DNA of 64,000 nt from Alphaproteobacteria bacterium (GTDB taxonomy: Bacteria; Pseudomonadota; Alphaproteobacteria; WRAU01; Hepatincolaceae). The stretch covers positions 1 to 64,000 of the forward strand of contig WRAU01000006.1 in the NCBI GenBank assembly GCA_009780035.1, in the 5' to 3' direction. Position 1 is the stretch's first letter, and each line of letters begins with the position of its first letter. Positions 63,229-64,000 of the stretch are shown piece after piece. The translations under genes and the position numbers were made by a program. The notes beneath the pieces were generated by a model. That model was not told where the DNA came from and ran no database searches. It saw only the letters and a program-made list of their open reading frames with translations.

Positions 63229-63322
63229 GTAAAATATCTTTGCTTTTTAAATTATTTAATATTATACTTTTTGAAGTATATCATAAATTTTAAGATTTGT
63301 GGTGTTTAACAGGAGTTTAATT

Positions 63323-64000
63323 ATGAAACTATGGCAATTATTTATTGTATTGGCATTAGCAGCCCCTTTATATCTATCTGCGGCGGAAACAGCCCAAACT
63401 GCAGATAGCCCGCAAACAGCTGCAGAAAACCCTGCAACAGCAGAAACTCAAACCCCTGCAGTAGCAGCGGAAGCACAAAATCAAAATGCAGATGCAAATA
63501 CAAATGCAGCGGTTAATCAAAATGCGGCAGCCGCACAAGATACAGCCCCGCAGCCTCCAGTGCAAAAAAATATTACAGATTTTCCTAATACAGCAGACGG
63601 CGCTAAAAGTTTTGTAGCATATATGCTAGAAAGCGTTTATACCGAGCTGCCAAACAAAGCTAACAATCAAGATGTATTTGTATATTTATCACAAATTACT
63701 AATGAATATTTTGCTTTTTCATACATGGCAACTTGGACAATTGGACGCGATGTAATTAAAGATGTTCCAGAAGACCAGCAGCAAAGATACTTGGTTTTAG
63801 CTAAAGAGTTTATGGTGCTGTTGTATGGCGAAATTTTTAACACTTATTACAAGCAATATACTTATACTTTAGGCGAGGTTGATCAAAAGTCTGGGAATCA
63901 GTTTGATGTTAAGATGTTTGTTGAGCCGAAAATTAAAGATGCCAAAAATCAAGATACACTTTTAAATGTGGTTTGGAAAGTTAAATATTCTACGCAAGAA
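63323..64000 (+). CDS. MlaC-like ABC lipid-transport substrate-binding protein (partial)
   Basis: At least 226 aa, cut by the window end. Signal peptide MKLWQLFIVLALAAPLYLSA, then a 60-residue Ala/Gln/Asn-rich linker, then the MlaC/Ttg2D domain: ITNEYFAFSYMATWTIGRDV, DQQQRYLVLAKEFMVLLYGEIFNTYYKQYTYT. MlaC carries phospholipids from the outer to the inner membrane. ATG behind AGGAG. The linker is unusual for MlaC. Confidence 0.8.
   Translation, partial: MKLWQLFIVLALAAPLYLSAAETAQTADSPQTAAENPATAETQTPAVAAEAQNQNADANTNAAVNQNAAAAQDTAPQPPVQKNITDFPNTADGAKSFVAYMLESVYTELPNKANNQDVFVYLSQITNEYFAFSYMATWTIGRDVIKDVPEDQQQRYLVLAKEFMVLLYGEIFNTYYKQYTYTLGEVDQKSGNQFDVKMFVEPKIKDAKNQDTLLNVVWKVKYSTQE

Overview
The window is AT-rich chromosomal DNA from an alphaproteobacterium, probably host-associated or anaerobic. 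Pointers are gatCAB with RquA, PlsY, RuvX and CNNM/CorC-type genes, tRNAs with encoded CCA, many dispersed palindromic repeats, and a mix of full housekeeping genes with fermentative ones. I cannot fix the genus; Rickettsiales-, Holosporales- or gut RF32-like groups are all possible.

Layout. 0-5 kb: a tRNA-Arg with a decayed copy, plsY, ruvX, gatCAB. 5-14 kb: tRNA-Ser, an outer-membrane protein, a metallo-hydrolase, an MscS channel, apt and a large secreted protein. 14-20.5 kb: a minus-strand group with an MFS transporter, CoA-transferase, thiolase, acetoacetyl-CoA reductase and the rhodoquinone gene rquA. 20.5-38.5 kb: mnmA, serS, a two-gene AbiL/RloB-like defence pair, ispB, trmN6-like, S49 protease, rpmB, aldo/keto reductase, YeiH exporter, aroK-aroB-cnnM, xer, accA. 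38.7-52.9 kb: tRNA-Leu, a DinD-like gene, then a headless contractile phage-tail cluster with three surface-related passenger genes. 53-64 kb: aldehyde dehydrogenase, acetolactate-synthase-like enzyme, glutamate dehydrogenase, dicarboxylate/glutamate symporter, secreted proteins, cca, and the start of an mlaC-like gene.

The main discovery is the tail cluster (39904-51713). Thirteen of its sixteen tail genes are broken by in-frame TGA codons if read with the standard code. Read as Trp, all 17 TGAs give continuous proteins that end at TAA or TAG. No TAA or TAG interrupts these frames. In the same genes I count only 8 TGG. Every other gene in the window, including three passengers inside the cluster, uses TGG for Trp and never TGA. 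None of the 64 gene ends I checked is TGA. The organism has therefore most likely dropped UGA as a stop and reads it as Trp, and the tail module is a late arrival from a TGA-rich phage lineage, or it is a recoded module whose translation depends on UGA decoding.

The module order (terminator candidate, sheath, tube, lysozyme, J-like baseplate, two fibres, chaperone candidate, tape measure, U, X, D, spike candidate, W) with no capsid, portal, terminase or integrase fits a tailocin-like particle. Embedded glycosyltransferases and an outer-membrane protein could change the producer's own surface.
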